Positions 54,548-64,000 of a DNA stretch of 64,000 bases are shown here, in pieces. Positions within the stretch are counted from its first letter, which is position 1. Each line of letters opens with the position of its first letter. Origin of the DNA: Halisarca cf. caerulea (taxonomy: Eukaryota > Porifera > Demospongiae > Chondrillida > Halisarcidae); assembly GCA_963170055.1 (NCBI GenBank), contig CAUJGJ010000397.1, positions 4,158,501-4,222,500 on the forward strand, read 5' to 3'. A model generated the notes under the pieces. That model was not told where the DNA came from and did not search any database. It was given only the letters and a program-made list of their open reading frames with translations. The position numbers and the translations under genes were made by a program.

Positions 54548-55207
54548 ATCAAGACAGCCAGTTCACTGACGATGATGTTCTTCAATGTGCCATGGAGGTA
54601 TTCTCTCTTGATCTATTCTACATTGAATTTAGAGATGCCATAAAAGAGGGGGATGGAATGCAAGTACTTTGATGCTGGAGGTATATGCTGTTGCTTTTCA
54701 AAGCATCATGACGGGGTAATTATTCAATCAAGGCATGCAATCTTCTATGCCAATACCATTTTTACCTCACGCCAACACTCTCCCAGCAGTTGCTGTACTC
54801 TAGGTTTATAAATACACAAGGTAGACCGGGTTGTAATGTTGTTCGCATGAAACATTCGAATCGCATTACCAAAAAGGCAATTTAGCATTTAGGGGCAAAT
54901 AAGACTCAAGATGCAATTGTGTGTGTGAGCAAGTGCTCTAAATTTTTGTTGACTCTCCTGACTAATTTTGATGAAGTCACTGGTGTGGCTGTACCTTTAG
55001 GAGCGTATGCAGTTGCATCGGACAGAGTGGACACAGCTAGAATGGTGGATGTTCTTATGCAACATAGCAATTTTGCTTATGTCAGTAAAAGAATGCACAG
55101 AGATTTTAAGAACATAACATCTAATGGCTTAGTTTTGGGTCTGAACATACAGCAACTGACAAAGTGGATGAGAGAACAATTCAGACCTGGTTGTGTAGGT
55201 GACCCTA
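54548..55207 (+). pseudogene. DUF6589-like protein of AcademH-2
   Basis: After acceptor TTTCAG (54547): DQDSQFTDDDVLQCAMEVF, AIKEGDG, CWRYMLLLFKAS, QQLLYSRFINTQGRPG, RMKHSNRITK (the HMEHLN position, degraded) and LGANKTQDAI. These parallel AcademH-1 and the DUF6589 family. Three or more shifts and stops. It precedes the helicase here, unlike in AcademH-1. Confidence 0.65.
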
Positions 55208-56138
55208 TGTAGAATTATGTATACCATATATAATTATAATCATAATAATACTACATTAGCATAATATTACATAATAATGAACTCCTGTATCATGCACTTC
55301 ATTACTATTATAATTTACATTTCGCATGTATACCAATCAATTAAAATTTGTATCTGATTCCACTGACTAGTACACTAGCCACTTCATAGATCTGAACATG
55401 GATGAAAGATTTATGTGAATAATACATTAAGCAGGTAGGGAGATCAATATTTTAAACATCACAGGTGAACAAGAAGCAACCATATGCAGTTTCGTTCAAG
55501 GACACAATACTTTAGTTTGTCTATCAACGGGAAGCGGGAAATCAGTCTGTTTCCGCATCCTTCCTCTGGTATATGATAAGCTACGTTCCAAGACCGGCTC
55601 CATTTGTTTGTAATCTTCCCGCTTACCACCCTTATGAAGGATCAAGTCCAAAAATTCACAGACTTAGGTCTCACTGCCGCTTTCATGGGTTCTGAACAGA
55701 AACAGCCATTGGAGTACCAGCATATTCGGAGAGGCGACATTCAGCTCATTTACACAATGCCAGAGTCAATGGTAGATATCGACTACCACCAGTTGACATT
55801 TTAAGAAAATTCAGTTGCCTTAGTAGTAGATGAAGCACACTGCATCAAAACTTAGTAAGGAATTTCCCCTAATTATATTCAACAATTCTCAATAATTTAT
55901 GTTCCATGCATTAATTCTTTCTAAAAAAAACAGGGGAGCTAACTTCAGAACTTCATTCTCCAGGACTGGCAATCTGCTAGCCTCACTGATGTCAACATAA
56001 TGGCTTTAACTGCCACTGCAACTAAGCAAACACGGCACATAATCAGCAAAACCTTGAGGATGACAAATCTAAGGTTAATCATGCATGCTCCAGACAAGCA
56101 AAACATTTATTATAGAGTCAAAACAGAGTCAAACATGA

Positions 56139-56367
56139 ACAAGCGATTCTAGATTCTAGTTTAAAAAACTCGTGGGCCGCCTACGGCCCTGGATATTCGA
56201 ATCACTTGGAAATTGTCGTTATTCAAGAAACTAACACTTCAAAGATCTCTTCAGCTTTAAAAGACTCTTCACTGATGAAGTGAGGAGCAAACATTCCAAT
56301 TTCATCGAATTATAGCCAAGAATTTAGTACTGCCTTAACGTCGCCATGTTGTTGACATATATATATA
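56139..56367 (+). mobile_element. G-family element, copy G3 (3' part lost)
   Basis: The left cruciform-capable end with GGGCCGCC TACGGCCC, the G-specific middle and the start of the TA tract are present. The GC hairpin end is missing; the hAT-like MITE sits in the TA tract. Confidence 0.75.
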
Positions 56368-56746
56368 CAGTGTTCTCCCCAGCAATACTCAAGCATAGCG
56401 CTCCGCTATCCCTTAAAAGTAGAGCGCTATGCCTTCACATAGCCGCTATTCCTTAAACTGGGAGCGCTATGCCTTCCATTTCTACAGGTTCCTAATAATT
56501 GTTTCCTATCAGTGAAGCCACACTAGTGAACCAATTTAGTCCTTTGTGGTGAAGCCATCCAGGTGATACTTCTGTCACCTTTGGCACTGTTGGAGTTGTA
56601 GGGTCTGTCGTTGCAGCATGCATTGAGGACTAAAATCATACTGTGGATTGCAGCATAAGCTTCATACTACAAAATCAATAGCCCTTATCTGTTAACTTGG
56701 GGGGGAAGGAGCACTATGCCTTCAAAAAATCCTGGGGAGAACCCTG
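56368..56746. mobile_element. hAT-like MITE
   Basis: Ends CAGTGTTCTCCCCAG and inverse of CAGGGTTCTCCCCAGG, 379 bp, flanked by TATATATA that could be an 8-bp duplication but lies in a TA tract. Internal AGCGCTATGCCTTC repeats in both orientations. Confidence 0.75.
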
Positions 56747-57352
56747 TATATATATACAAAACAGTTGAAGGAGCAAAGGCTACAGTTTCCACGGACAATA
56801 ATATTCTGCCAAACGATGAGAGCTTGTACTACAGCATATGAGTATTTCCTCTCAGCTTCGGGAAATGAGTTCACTGAGCCCATAGGTGCTGAAAACATTT
56901 CATGTTTTCATATGGTTGAAATGTACAGCAGTGTTACAGTTTCCCCTATAAAAGATAAAATAGAGAAAAGAATGAAACGTGATGGCTCACTGAGGATACT
57001 AAACTGCACCTCAGCCTTTGGCATGGGTGTAGACTGCCAAATGGTCAGCCACATGGTACATTGGCAACCACCTCATGATATTGAAAGCTATGTACAGGAG
57101 ATAGGAAGAGGGGGGAGAGATGACTCGCCCACAACTGCAACACTTTATAATGACAAAACGGGCCTAAAACAAGTAGACAGTACCATGCATGACTACTGCA
57201 ACAACAACAGTATTTGTAGAAGAAAGACCATCATACAACACTTTGATGAGTGGAAGCTTACACAAATTACCAGTACCTGTACATGTTGTGACATATGTAA
57301 ACTTGAATGTACATGCCCAAATTGTAACCGTTACATTTGTCTACAACTCTGA

Positions 57353-57968
57353 CATAGCTACAGCTTCATAATTTTTGCATATGATTGTATCCATAAACAG
57401 TTTAAGTCAAGAAATGTATAACTTCATGTTTTCTAACAGTTTCTTTCTCAGAAGCTACAACAGTACCTGATTGCATGAATAGTTTAGTCAAAACAAAATT
57501 CCAGCGAATAGTGAATATTCATCATAGTTTTGACAAGGGCACTTGAATCTTCAGAAAAACAAATGTAGAATTCAAAGTTGCACAAGTCAATGGGAGGATC
57601 CAATCGTAGATGCTCCGATTATCCACTACTTCACACCAGAAAATGGATTTCATACTGAGTAACTAGTGACATTCCATTATCCAAGCCATACTGCGTAGAC
57701 TTCTCGGTACACAAAGTCTATGGCACTGAAAATAGTTGACATCTATGTAAGTTGCTTATCATGATAACGAAAATAAACCTTTGACGCGGAAATAATGTCT
57801 CCGAAGCCTTCCTTCATTCTCCTTCCTTTGAGCAGGCATTTCTCTGCGTTGTAGAGTGTTGTCCATGCATTTTGCTATCTGATTGAGCGCGGGATTCACC
57901 ACACCGTGGAACAGAATTGAGTAAGCCATTACACCAGTCCCTTTTCCCCCATTTATTTTTTGGTGGAA
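57353..57968. other. AcademH-2 3' non-coding region
   Basis: I see no gene here. The segment lies between the helicase stop and the right terminal repeat. Confidence 0.45.
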
Positions 57969-57992
57969 AAGGGTCAGCTACGCCAGACTAGA

Positions 57993-58545
57993 AATGTGCC
58001 TGAGTTGAAGTCATACTTGGGTCAATTATCGTACTATACCTAAGTTTTTGCCAAATTTGTTGACGACCCTTGCTCCTCTCTATCAGCTATTGAGACACGA
58101 CAAACAGTGGCAGTGGAACAGCAAGCAGGAAGGAACATTCCGAAAGTCGAAAGCCCTGCTTCTTTCTTCACTGGTATTGGTGCATTTTGATTCTGACCTA
58201 GATATCGTCTTGGCATGGGATGCATCGCATTATGGGCTGGGTGCAGTGGTGTCACATCGGATGACAGATGGAAGTGAGAAGCCGATCGCTTTTACCTTAC
58301 GAACTTTAGCGACATTGAAAGGAAATACTCAGATAGAAAAGAGGCCCTGGCATGTGTGGTGAGTGTAACAAGATTTTGATCTTATTTGTATGGGCATCAT
58401 TTTATTTTACAGACGGATCACAAGCCGCTGTTGTCTCTTTTCGGAGAAGACAAAGTGATTCCTCAACAACCTGCCAACAGAATTCAGAGGTGGGCATTGA
58501 CCTTGTCATCTTATGAGGTACCATTTGAAAGTGACAACTATTTTG
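57993..58545 (+). pseudogene. Gypsy4 RT-RNase H fragment
   Basis: VPELKSYLGQLSYYT (shift) LLTTLAPLYQLLRHDKQW, DASHYGLGAVVSHRM and FILQTDHKPLLSLFGEDK show the connection and RNase H domains of a Gypsy pol. It is cut by AcademH-2 on the left and by E5 on the right. Confidence 0.82.
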
Positions 58546-58552
58546 AAGGTTT

Positions 58553-59114
58553 GAGAACATGGCAAGGACTGATGCGTTGCAAGCGAAAACAATTCAGAAG
58601 AAACAAGCCATTATTTAAAGAAGGCAGATGACCGAAGAAAGTTCAAAGTCGGCAAATGAGGGAAATTTTAAGCGATTGAGTCATTCGGTGCCGAACGGCA
58701 ATTTCGAAGAACAAGGTGCGTAGGGTAGTCGTTGTTTAGGGTTAATCTGAATATTAGAGTCTATTTGCTAACCTAAACATCTTGGAATAAGATGCATCAC
58801 TTTATGCAGCATTCCTAACGCCTTGAACTTACGACTGACTGTAATATTACACCCAATTTTGAAACTCCTGCAGTCCGCGATCCTCCTTACGTAAATACAC
58901 GTTGTAGACACTGCTTCTCCTTGGATAAAGGCTTAAAAAGCACCAAATGCACAATGAATTGTCATGCAGCGATATCGATCTAGCTTACTCCTAAACAAAA
59001 ACGTCATAGAATGTCACGCATATGTCACATGATTCGAAGCCATCTTAGTAACGATTTCGCTAAAATTTCAGCTTGTTAGCACATTAGGGAGATTTTGGAC
59101 ATGTCCCACATGCG

Positions 59115-59119
<5 letters not shown>
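58553..59119 (+). mobile_element. E-family element, copy E5 (right half)
   Basis: Starts at the mini-exon ATGGCAAGGACTGATGCG (58558) and runs to the right end GGACATGTCCCACATGCG (59097-59117), then GT repeats. About 85 percent like E3 by eye. The left half is missing. Confidence 0.75.
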
Positions 59120-59150
<31 letters not shown>

Positions 59151-59166
59151 GTAACACTGTGTGTGT

Positions 59167-59206
<40 letters not shown>

Positions 59207-59269
59207 GTAGTGGTAGTGTGTATATATATTTATGTGAATTGTGTGTGCATGTATATATTGCATGGCTAG

Positions 59270-59322
<53 letters not shown>

Positions 59323-59335
59323 TGAGAGTGTGTGT
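59116..59335 (+). repeat. GT microsatellite cluster at right edge of E5
   Basis: Three GT blocks (59116-59150, 59158-59205, 59273-59330) separated by short unique sequence. Confidence 0.95.
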
Positions 59336-59886
59336 GTGACCTGTTTACAATCACTTGATGCACCATATTGGTTATAGCAGCATGGTGTTGTAGAACCAGT
59401 GGTGTAGTAGAGGTTTGACTGTGTGTGTATGTATTTGTCCTTTTGTGGTTTCATTGTTTATTATTCTTTCTTTTCATGTTCAGAATATAGACTGAAGTAC
59501 TGATTCTAAAGGGCTTTGGTGAAATTGTAAGTGTATATTTGGATGTGTGTGTGTGTGTTGTGTGTGTGTGTGTGCGTGCATGTGTGTGTGTATGTGTGTG
59601 TGTGTATGTATGTGTGTAAAGGTACATAGTTCAGAATCAGAAGCCCTAATGTGTGTAAAAATACTTCAGATTATTTATTGATGCTTTTTTTAATTTTCTT
59701 CTTTTTAGGAATTACAAACACACAAGAGACGAACTGTGTTTACATAGTACCACTAATTATGTTAGGTTAAACTTGTCTCAACAGGTATGGAACTTTTATT
59801 GAAAACTTTTTATTTTAATAATTGTAAATATTAATTATTGTTAAATATTAAATTATTTGTAATCATTATTAATATTAACCTTTTAA
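59336..59886. other. Spacer with further GT tracts
   Basis: GT-rich blocks at 59540-59618 and AT-rich sequence at 59800-59880; no gene seen. Confidence 0.5.
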
Positions 59887-62232
59887 GGCCCGTTAGCCTA
59901 TTTAGTGGCTTTCACACTAAATACCGTAAAAACCCGCGAGGTGAGAACTTTACGCAATCCTGACAAATTTTATATGAGAAGATATAGCGCGAAAATCACT
60001 ATAATCTGTGCGATTTTAAATATGATACACTGACGTTTAGAGTATATTATTGACTTCAAAATATGTACTAAAACGCAGGTGACAATGGTTACACGCAATT
60101 ATACAAACTAGTTTACAAAGTTATACAAACAAAAATGGCCGTCCAAGGAGATCTCTTGCGATGAAGTTATTTTCGGCTTATATTGAGCTTCGTATGATAA
60201 ATCCTGAAGCATTCTGTGGGACAGAGAGGGATTGGTTGCTCAGGAGAGCAATCCTTGCAGCAAAACACTGTGCGTCGACGTTGCGTGCAGACTTTGCATT
60301 GGTGTTGTGTGGACATGCGATCTGGGAAGTGGCGTCCGCACAATCGACTCGCAGGAGGAGGTTCTTGCGCGGAAGAACGTTTTCTGGAGTTGTTGCAGCC
60401 AATGAGGTACTCGGACAATTGAAGAACAAATTCTTTCAAGGTAAGCGCTTTGGTTTGGGGCGTTTCTTTGTACAATATGTAAGCATTTGTAACTGATGCG
60501 TCCATCAGAAAATAAAACAGCCTCAGCCACCACTTCTTCGATTTGCAGCTACAGGAATAGGTTTTCCGCCACGAATCGAATAAATCAACCCCTCCCATGA
60601 AGCAGTTATAAAGCCTCACACTCTCAGCGCATGATACTTGTGACCTCGTTCCATCCTTGTTGCGCCTGAGAATGTGTGAGGTTTTGCTAGGATCCACCAG
60701 ACCGTTCACTATGGCTACCGCCTTCCTATCCTTCCAAACTACGCATTCTATCCCAATTACTACTTCTGATTGGCTCTCCCCCCTTTGCATTTCTTTATTC
60801 ATTTTTTTCATATTCTTCATATCTTTGGGCCAGCCTTTCCTATTTGTGCGTGTAGTGCCAATCATGAGTGTGCCCTTCTCTTTCAGCTTGATGGCCAGTT
60901 GCACACTGGAGAAAAAATTATCCATGTATACATGGTAGTTTGCATTGTACAGATCCTGCAGTAGCTTCTGTACAACTGTGGCACCTAGTCCATCCTCGTC
61001 TAGGTTACCACTGGCCCCGGTGTATACATCTACATTGTACATGTAGCCATTGGTAGCATCACAAATGCACCAGCACTTGTAGCCCCACTTGATGGGCTTG
61101 TTGGGCATGTATTGCCTCAAGCTACTCCTCCCCTTAAACAAAACCATTGCTTCGTCAATAGACAGGTGCTGGTGTGGCCGATAGCATACCTGGCTATTCT
61201 CCCTGATCCCATCAAGCAATGGTCCAATTTTGAAAAGTTTGTCAAAATTAGGGGAACCACGCTGTGGCATTTTTGAATTGTCATTCAAGTGTAAGTGGCT
61301 CAAGATTGAGCAAAACCTGTTGCGACCCATGCCCTTTACCATGCCTGGTGCACCCAGCAATGGGTTGGTCCAGTAGTCCCTGAGAGAGGGTAGTCGCACC
61401 AGCCCCATTGCCAAGTGTATGCCCAAAAATGACTGCATTTCTTCCTCACTCACATTTGTCCAGGTTGTTGTCCCTTTCTGAGAGGCATAGAGGTTTGTTT
61501 GTGCTGCTATGTCCTTGAAAGTATCAGGCCACCAGATTTGGCAGAAGAAATCGTATGGATGACCATCTGGCTCAATGCCCACCTTTGGCCCCGGGACTGG
61601 CACAAAACTGCTGGAAACTGATTGAGAAGAGGTGTTCACACTTGGAACTGGTGATGCTTCCTGTTGTGGATCACTAGTGGAGCTGTTACTGGTCTCCAAT
61701 ATACTTGCCTGGGGAACTGTTCTCGCTGTGAGTGAAGGAGTTGGCGGTGAAGGGGATGGGCAAGATTCCTCTTCTTCTTCTTCACAATCTACTCTATCCA
61801 GAGGATCTTTGTTCATTGAGAAGTTTTCAAGGTCACCATCTTGTTCATCACCAATCAAATCATCATCGGAATTATACCAGTCACTATCATCATTTATTTG
61901 TTGTACTACTTCGTTATATTGTAATCTACTTGCCATTTCCTTTCGGAATTATCGTATATACAGTAAAATAAGAGTACTGCGATGTTAAATTGCGGCGTTC
62001 GCATATACAAGTTGCTATAATACACATTTCCTAACTGGTAAAACGTGCTTGCAGGTTAGCCAATATTTTACATACGTAAATCACCATACCGTTCAGAAAA
62101 AGAAAGCAATCAATAGGAGAGGGTCTTCAAGGACAGGTTAAGTGAAATTGAGACGTTCGTTGGGTTTCTGACACTTTCTAAACAGCAGGAAAGGTTTCTG
62201 TACATTCGCGCCACTTTTTAGGCTAACGGGCC
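59887..62232 (-). mobile_element. piggyBac element PB2, apparently intact
   Basis: Ends GGCCCGTTAGCCTA and its perfect inverse, each beside TTAA (59883-59886, 62233-62236). Length 2346 bp with one intact gene. The end sequence differs from PB1, so they are separate families. Confidence 0.93.
60167..61936 (-). CDS. piggyBac transposase (PB2), 589 residues
   Basis: Complete frame from ATG 61936. Acidic N-terminus (residues 15-60), Ser/Pro linker, then DDE_Tnp_1_7 core. Catalytic aspartates fit piggyBac: D261 (LSIDEAMV), D339 (YMDNFFS), D451 (GGVDLFDSW), compared with 268, 346 and 447 in the moth enzyme. C-terminal Cys domain 547-576: CKVC, CCKDC, CPTEC. No lesion is visible. It would excise DNA precisely at TTAA. 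Start chosen because upstream codons include stops and the length suits the family. Confidence 0.93.
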   Translation of the reverse strand: MASRLQYNEVVQQINDDSDWYNSDDDLIGDEQDGDLENFSMNKDPLDRVDCEEEEEESCPSPSPPTPSLTARTVPQASILETSNSSTSDPQQEASPVPSVNTSSQSVSSSFVPVPGPKVGIEPDGHPYDFFCQIWWPDTFKDIAAQTNLYASQKGTTTWTNVSEEEMQSFLGIHLAMGLVRLPSLRDYWTNPLLGAPGMVKGMGRNRFCSILSHLHLNDNSKMPQRGSPNFDKLFKIGPLLDGIRENSQVCYRPHQHLSIDEAMVLFKGRSSLRQYMPNKPIKWGYKCWCICDATNGYMYNVDVYTGASGNLDEDGLGATVVQKLLQDLYNANYHVYMDNFFSSVQLAIKLKEKGTLMIGTTRTNRKGWPKDMKNMKKMNKEMQRGESQSEVVIGIECVVWKDRKAVAIVNGLVDPSKTSHILRRNKDGTRSQVSCAESVRLYNCFMGGVDLFDSWRKTYSCSCKSKKWWLRLFYFLMDASVTNAYILYKETPQTKALTLKEFVLQLSEYLIGCNNSRKRSSAQEPPPASRLCGRHFPDRMSTQHQCKVCTQRRRTVFCCKDCSPEQPIPLCPTECFRIYHTKLNISRK

Positions 62233-62236
62233 TTAA

Positions 62237-62630
62237 CGGGTAAGTGTTAACAATAACACGTGTATATGCATGTGTTATATATAAGTATAAGTTTTAATAC
62301 ATTAATAGTTTATTGCTCGTATATCTGTAAAGAAAGGGTGTGGGAATATATAAAACATAAAAGTATATATAATATATGTATATTTAAACATGTAGACTTT
62401 GTGTACATATATTGTGCTAACTTACTATGGGTCACACATTGACCCTGGCGCTGAGGAGGCGGAGGAGGAAGAGGCCTCATTGGCGACAGCATCCTCCTCT
62501 CGCGCCTCCTACAGCGCTGTTCCTTTGAAGTTGGCTATGCTGTATATGAGAAAAAGATAGATCTGTTGAACAAAACTACAGAGATTTAAAATTGTACTTA
62601 CAATGCGTGGAATTTCTTGATCTCTTTCAT
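62237..62630. other. Spacer between PB2 and F5
   Basis: AT-rich sequence and a GAGGAGGCGGAGGAGGAAGAG-like purine patch near 62452-62475. No gene recognised. Confidence 0.5.
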
Positions 62631-62695
62631 TTTTAGGGGCTGCTGCAGGCAGCCCCTATATTGTTTTCATTTGGACTTCCGGTGTAACGCTCGTC

Positions 62696-62732
<37 letters not shown>

Positions 62733-62988
62733 GGATTTGAAGAAAATTTTTATAATAGAGAATTTATATAATAGTAATAGAGAAGTATGAATTTATACAG
62801 GAATGAGTTATAGGAATTGTTTTGAAAACAATTGCCAAATATGGCAATTGTTTTCAAAACAATCGTCCAGTTACAATAAACAGTATGTTCAATGAATGTT
62901 CAGCTGTGCACTTACACTCCACGCTTTGCAAGTGATTCGAGTGCGTGGGGCGGCAGCCCCCACGAGTTTTTAACTCGAATTACTTGTT
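62631..62988 (+). mobile_element. F-family element, copy F5
   Basis: TTTTTAGGGGCTGC hairpin end, TA tract 62698-62728, central palindrome at 62815-62862, right end ACTCGAATTACTTGTTTT. Same orientation and layout as F2 and F3. Confidence 0.88.
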
Positions 62989-63139
62989 TTAGAGGGAGAC
63001 AGTGGGTGTGCATAAAACATGCGCTAATAAGGAAAATAATCAATGTAATGCATTTAACTTACAACTCTTTCTAATTCAGTGTCCTTTTCTTTTTTCTATA
63101 GAGAGGAAGCAAATCTCACATTTACATTTTATTCACATT

Positions 63140-63141
<2 letters not shown>

Positions 63142-63197
<56 letters not shown>

Positions 63198-63234
63198 ACA
63201 CACACACACATACACACACACACGCACACACACA
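63142..63234 (+). repeat. CA microsatellite
   Basis: About 45 CA units with GA, TA and CG interruptions; shorter blocks follow at 63331-63365. Confidence 0.95.
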
Positions 63235-63400
63235 CAACGGATTTTACTTACAACTTTTTCAATTTCATCATCTTTTTCCTTTCTCTATTATGTATGGAGA
63301 AAAGAGAGCAAATTTGATATTTATATATATATGCACACACATACGTACGCACACACACACACATACAACGAATTTTACTTACAACTATTATGTATAGAGA

Positions 63401-63610
63401 ACAAGCGATTCGAGTTTAAAAAACTCGTGGGCTGCCTACGGCCCTGGAAACTCGAATCGCTTGGAAATCGTCGTTATTGACTAAAATAATACTACGAAGA
63501 ACTCTTCTGGTTGAAAAGACTCTTTGCTGATAAAAGCAGGAGCAGACGAATGAAATTCACCGAAATATAGCAAAAAGATTACGTACTGACTTCGCGTCCG
63601 CCATGTTGTT

Positions 63611-63645
<35 letters not shown>

Positions 63646-63720
63646 ACATCGTTCCGGACGTTCCGGACACTTCCGGTGAAAGTAAAAACAATATAGGGCT
63701 GCCGGAGGGCGGCCCAAAAA
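63401..63720 (+). mobile_element. G-family element, copy G4 (complete)
   Basis: Outer stem AAGCGATTCGAGTTT / AAACTCGAATCGCTT is fully paired; inner GGGC-TACGGCCC hairpin; TA tract 63615-63643; TTCCGGACGTTCCGGACACT; GC hairpin end with AAAAA. Left flank TATAGAGA and right flank AGAGAGCAAATTTG match a neighbouring unit, so the empty site can be guessed: an A run, no obvious duplication. Confidence 0.85.
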
Positions 63721-63742
63721 GAGAGCAAATTTGATATTCATG

Positions 63743-63960
63743 TATGCACACACATATGTATACGCAAGCACACACACATGCACACATATACACATGTACA
63801 CTCGTACTCACACATGTGCACACACACACACACACGTACAAATGTACATACACATGTGCGCGCACACACACACAAGTACACACGTACACATACATGTGCA
63901 CACACACACATGCACACACATGTGCACACATGCTCACTATAAATGTTCAAACACATGCAG
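63743..63960 (+). repeat. CA-rich degenerate microsatellite
   Basis: Mixed CACACA, CATGTACA and GTGCA units to near the window end. Open frames here are artefacts of the repeat. Confidence 0.9.
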
Positions 63961-64000
63961 ATGTACACAAAAGTTAAACAATTCTATATTACTGTCATAG

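Larger units (their letters stand above)
55465..57352 (+). pseudogene. RecQ-like helicase of AcademH-2
   Basis: GEQEATICSFVQGHNTLVCL, Walker A STGSGKSVCFRI, FPLTTLMKDQVQKF, DEAH box VVDEAHCIKT, NIMALTATATKQT, then after G3 and a MITE: FPRTIIFCQTMRACTTAYEY, NCTSAFGMGVDCQMV, DIESYVQEIGRGGRDD and the Cys cluster CTCCDICKLECTCPNC. The last 195 residues are one clean frame; earlier parts have shifts. RecQ-type helicases unwind 3'-5'; a role in transposition is inferred. Confidence 0.78.
54545..57992 (+). mobile_element. AcademH-like DNA transposon 2, decayed
   Basis: The right end at 57970-57992 is the inverse of TAGTCTGGCGTAGCTGACCC, like AcademH-1. A DUF6589-like gene and RecQ-like helicase lie on the plus strand. 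The left terminal repeat was not found; 54070-54545 holds no gene. G3 and a hAT-like MITE are inserted. It interrupts Gypsy4. Confidence 0.65.
63065..63760 (+). repeat. Diverged tandem units with pyrimidine tract plus CA repeat
   Basis: A unit with TTACAACT, a TTTTCTTTTTTCTAT-like tract, AGAG(C)AAAT and a CA array occurs at about 63058, 63248 and 63375; the third is interrupted by G4. Confidence 0.6.

Noticed and set aside
59076..59454. Long Thr-His frame on the minus strand
   Set aside because: Pure GT-repeat translation; no start context and no conserved ends.
28598..63720. F and G arrays as CRISPR or tRNA-like genes
   Set aside because: Copies are dispersed, not arrayed. The GATTCGAGT motif resembles a pol III B box, but no A box or cloverleaf acceptor stem could be found.
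63557..63977. His/Thr/Cys-rich frames near the window end
   Set aside because: They are translations of CA/GT microsatellites in several frames with no homology or conserved motif.

Overview
This window is a transposon graveyard from a eukaryotic, almost certainly metazoan, nuclear genome. Genes have GT-AG introns, animal-type DNA transposons (P/THAP9-like, PIF/Harbinger, piggyBac, Tigger/pogo, hAT, AcademH-like), Gypsy LTR retrotransposons, a LINE and long CA/GT tracts. The mixture would fit an early-branching marine invertebrate such as a sponge, but the species cannot be fixed from the sequence. I see no convincing host gene, tRNA, rRNA or CRISPR array: nearly every coding stretch belongs to a mobile element.

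Left part (1-17.1 kb). An intact IS630/Tc1-like DDE element (1646-4340) is followed by a fold-back repeat R (4652-4907 and 14704-15163) that carries hammerhead-ribozyme-like motifs. R abuts the truncated end of a hAT element (15170-17072). Harbinger H1 (4908-14703) is inserted in R with a TAA duplication. H1 is scrambled: its Myb gene and transposase gene are each broken by a copy of a short element family called E here, and the segment between the two E copies is inverted. A P-like element P1 (6745-12946, 7-bp duplication) later split the inverted transposase gene. P1 carries a nearly intact multi-exon transposase plus a convergent second gene, and two small structured elements (F family) sit in it.

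Middle part (19.1-51.8 kb). One Harbinger (H4) was split by Gypsy2 (19466-49074, duplication CCTAG). Gypsy2 was in turn hit by a LINE in its 5' LTR, AcademH-1 in its RT gene, a TA-flanked MITE, piggyBac PB1 in its integrase gene, and P2 in its 3' LTR. The LINE contains Tigger, which contains a MITE and a young Gypsy1 (LTRs differ at 3 of 229 positions). P2 contains Harbinger H3, a Tc1 remnant and an F copy. Nesting reaches five levels, and removing most inserts rejoins reading frames.

Right part (51.8-64 kb). Another E copy, a second end of the IS630-like family interrupted by an internally deleted Gypsy3, a second AcademH-like element with DUF6589-like and RecQ-like helicase regions, a Gypsy4 fragment, the right half of an E copy, GT tracts, an intact piggyBac PB2 (589-residue transposase), and F and G elements among CA repeats.

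The least explained material is: (1) hammerhead-like motifs in fold-back R; (2) families F and G, which share a cruciform-capable end, a TA tract and a GC hairpin, insert in A/T runs and lack terminal inverted repeats; (3) family E, with 19-bp ends, a covarying internal inverted repeat and a mini-exon with a splice donor; (4) P-like elements with a conserved convergent second gene; (5) AcademH-like elements with DUF6589 and helicase regions in opposite orders.
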